From NCBI GenBank assembly GCA_018813445.1, contig JAHJBR010000081.1, forward strand, positions 1 through 6,697: DNA of 6,697 bases, read 5' to 3'. The notes under the pieces are model-generated. The model saw only the letters and a program-made list of their open reading frames with translations, was not told the DNA's origin and made no database searches. Positions 6,358-6,697 of the stretch are shown one piece after another. The DNA is from Microcaldota archaeon. Its GTDB lineage: Archaea > Micrarchaeota > Micrarchaeia > Anstonellales > Bilamarchaeaceae. Made by a program: the position numbers and the translations under genes. Every line of letters begins with the position of its first letter. The stretch's first letter is position 1.

Positions 6358-6697
6358 ATTCTTCAAGAACAGAATTAGTTTCAGCTTTAGAGGGAATTGA
6401 TTCACTAAAATTGCAGGAACTTGCAGATGCAATAATTTGTGCGTTTAAGTCAGGAAACAAGATCCTTATTGCTGGAAATGGCGGAAGCGCTTCTGATTCT
6501 CAACATTTTGCAGCAGAACTAGTGTGCACGTTCAATAACAAAAAAAGGAAAGCCCTTCCTGCAATTGCACTAACAACCAATACAAGCATTTTAACTGCGT
6601 GGGGCAATGATTTTTCTTTTGATAGTGTATTTGAAAGGCAGGTTGAGGCACTGGGACAAAAAGGTGATGTCCTTTTCTCTATAACTACTAGCGGAAA
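6348..6697 (+). CDS. gmhA: Sedoheptulose 7-phosphate isomerase (GmhA), partial, cut by right edge
   Basis: The first 116 residues are visible, with no stop before the window end; the family is about 190 residues. The SIS-domain phosphosugar site is clear: [19 protein letters not shown] (40-58), with H53 and E57 matching the catalytic histidine and glutamate of E. coli GmhA (H61 and E65). It is followed by [18 protein letters not shown] (71-88), [15 protein letters not shown] (95-109) and the start of the ITTSG phosphate loop (112-116). The enzyme converts sedoheptulose 7-phosphate to D-glycero-D-manno-heptose 7-phosphate, the substrate of the kinase just upstream. The 10-nt overlap with that gene indicates translational coupling. 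The [16 protein letters not shown] form distinguishes it from DiaA-like SIS proteins less strongly than the context does, so the kinase neighbour is important to the call. Confidence 0.9.
   Translation, partial: MDMNSSRTELVSALEGIDSLKLQELADAIICAFKSGNKILIAGNGGSASDSQHFAAELVCTFNNKKRKALPAIALTTNTSILTAWGNDFSFDSVFERQVEALGQKGDVLFSITTSG

Overview
The window is a compact, roughly 40% GC stretch of a surface-polysaccharide or glycoprotein sugar-biosynthesis locus, most likely from an archaeon. The archaeal reading rests on promoter layout rather than on a marker gene. Three starts (the glycosyltransferase, the nucleotidyltransferase and the GHMP kinase) have a TTTAAA core centred 25.5 to 26.5 bp upstream of the ATG with no Shine-Dalgarno site. 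That is the TATA-box geometry of leaderless archaeal transcripts. Other starts use GGTG(A)-type Shine-Dalgarno sites. No rRNA, tRNA, CRISPR array, insertion sequence or recognisable origin is visible.

Layout. 1-1261 (minus): a GT2 glycosyltransferase with C-terminal membrane segments, running off the left edge. 1262-1409: divergent promoter region. 1410-2369 and 2374-3237 (plus): a translationally coupled pair, an extended SDR resembling CDP-glucose 4,6-dehydratase (RfbG type) and an RmlD-like ketoreductase. 3238-3246: a convergent junction with T-rich tracts. 3247-4551 (minus): an RfbH/DdhC (E1) 3-dehydrase with the complete C-X57-C-X1-C-X7-C iron-sulfur pattern and His in place of the PLP lysine. 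4624-5292 (minus): an HddC-like sugar-1-phosphate nucleotidyltransferase. 5293-5343: a 51-bp divergent promoter with one shared TATA core. 5344-6357 (plus): HddA-like heptose-7-phosphate kinase. 6348-6697 (plus): GmhA-like sedoheptulose-7-phosphate isomerase, cut by the right edge.

Two pathways meet here. GmhA, HddA and HddC account for three of the four steps from sedoheptulose 7-phosphate to an NDP-D-glycero-D-manno-heptose; the GmhB phosphatase is not in view. The 4,6-dehydratase, E1 dehydrase and ketoreductase correspond to the core of 3,6-dideoxyhexose synthesis (paratose, abequose, tyvelose or ascarylose type). The CDP-glucose synthase RfbF and the E1 partner reductase (E3, AscD/DdhD) are also not in view. 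Either the locus makes two separate sugars, or the deoxygenating enzymes work on the nucleotide heptose and make a deoxyheptose. The sequence alone does not decide this. The glycosyltransferase is a plausible consumer of one of the products.
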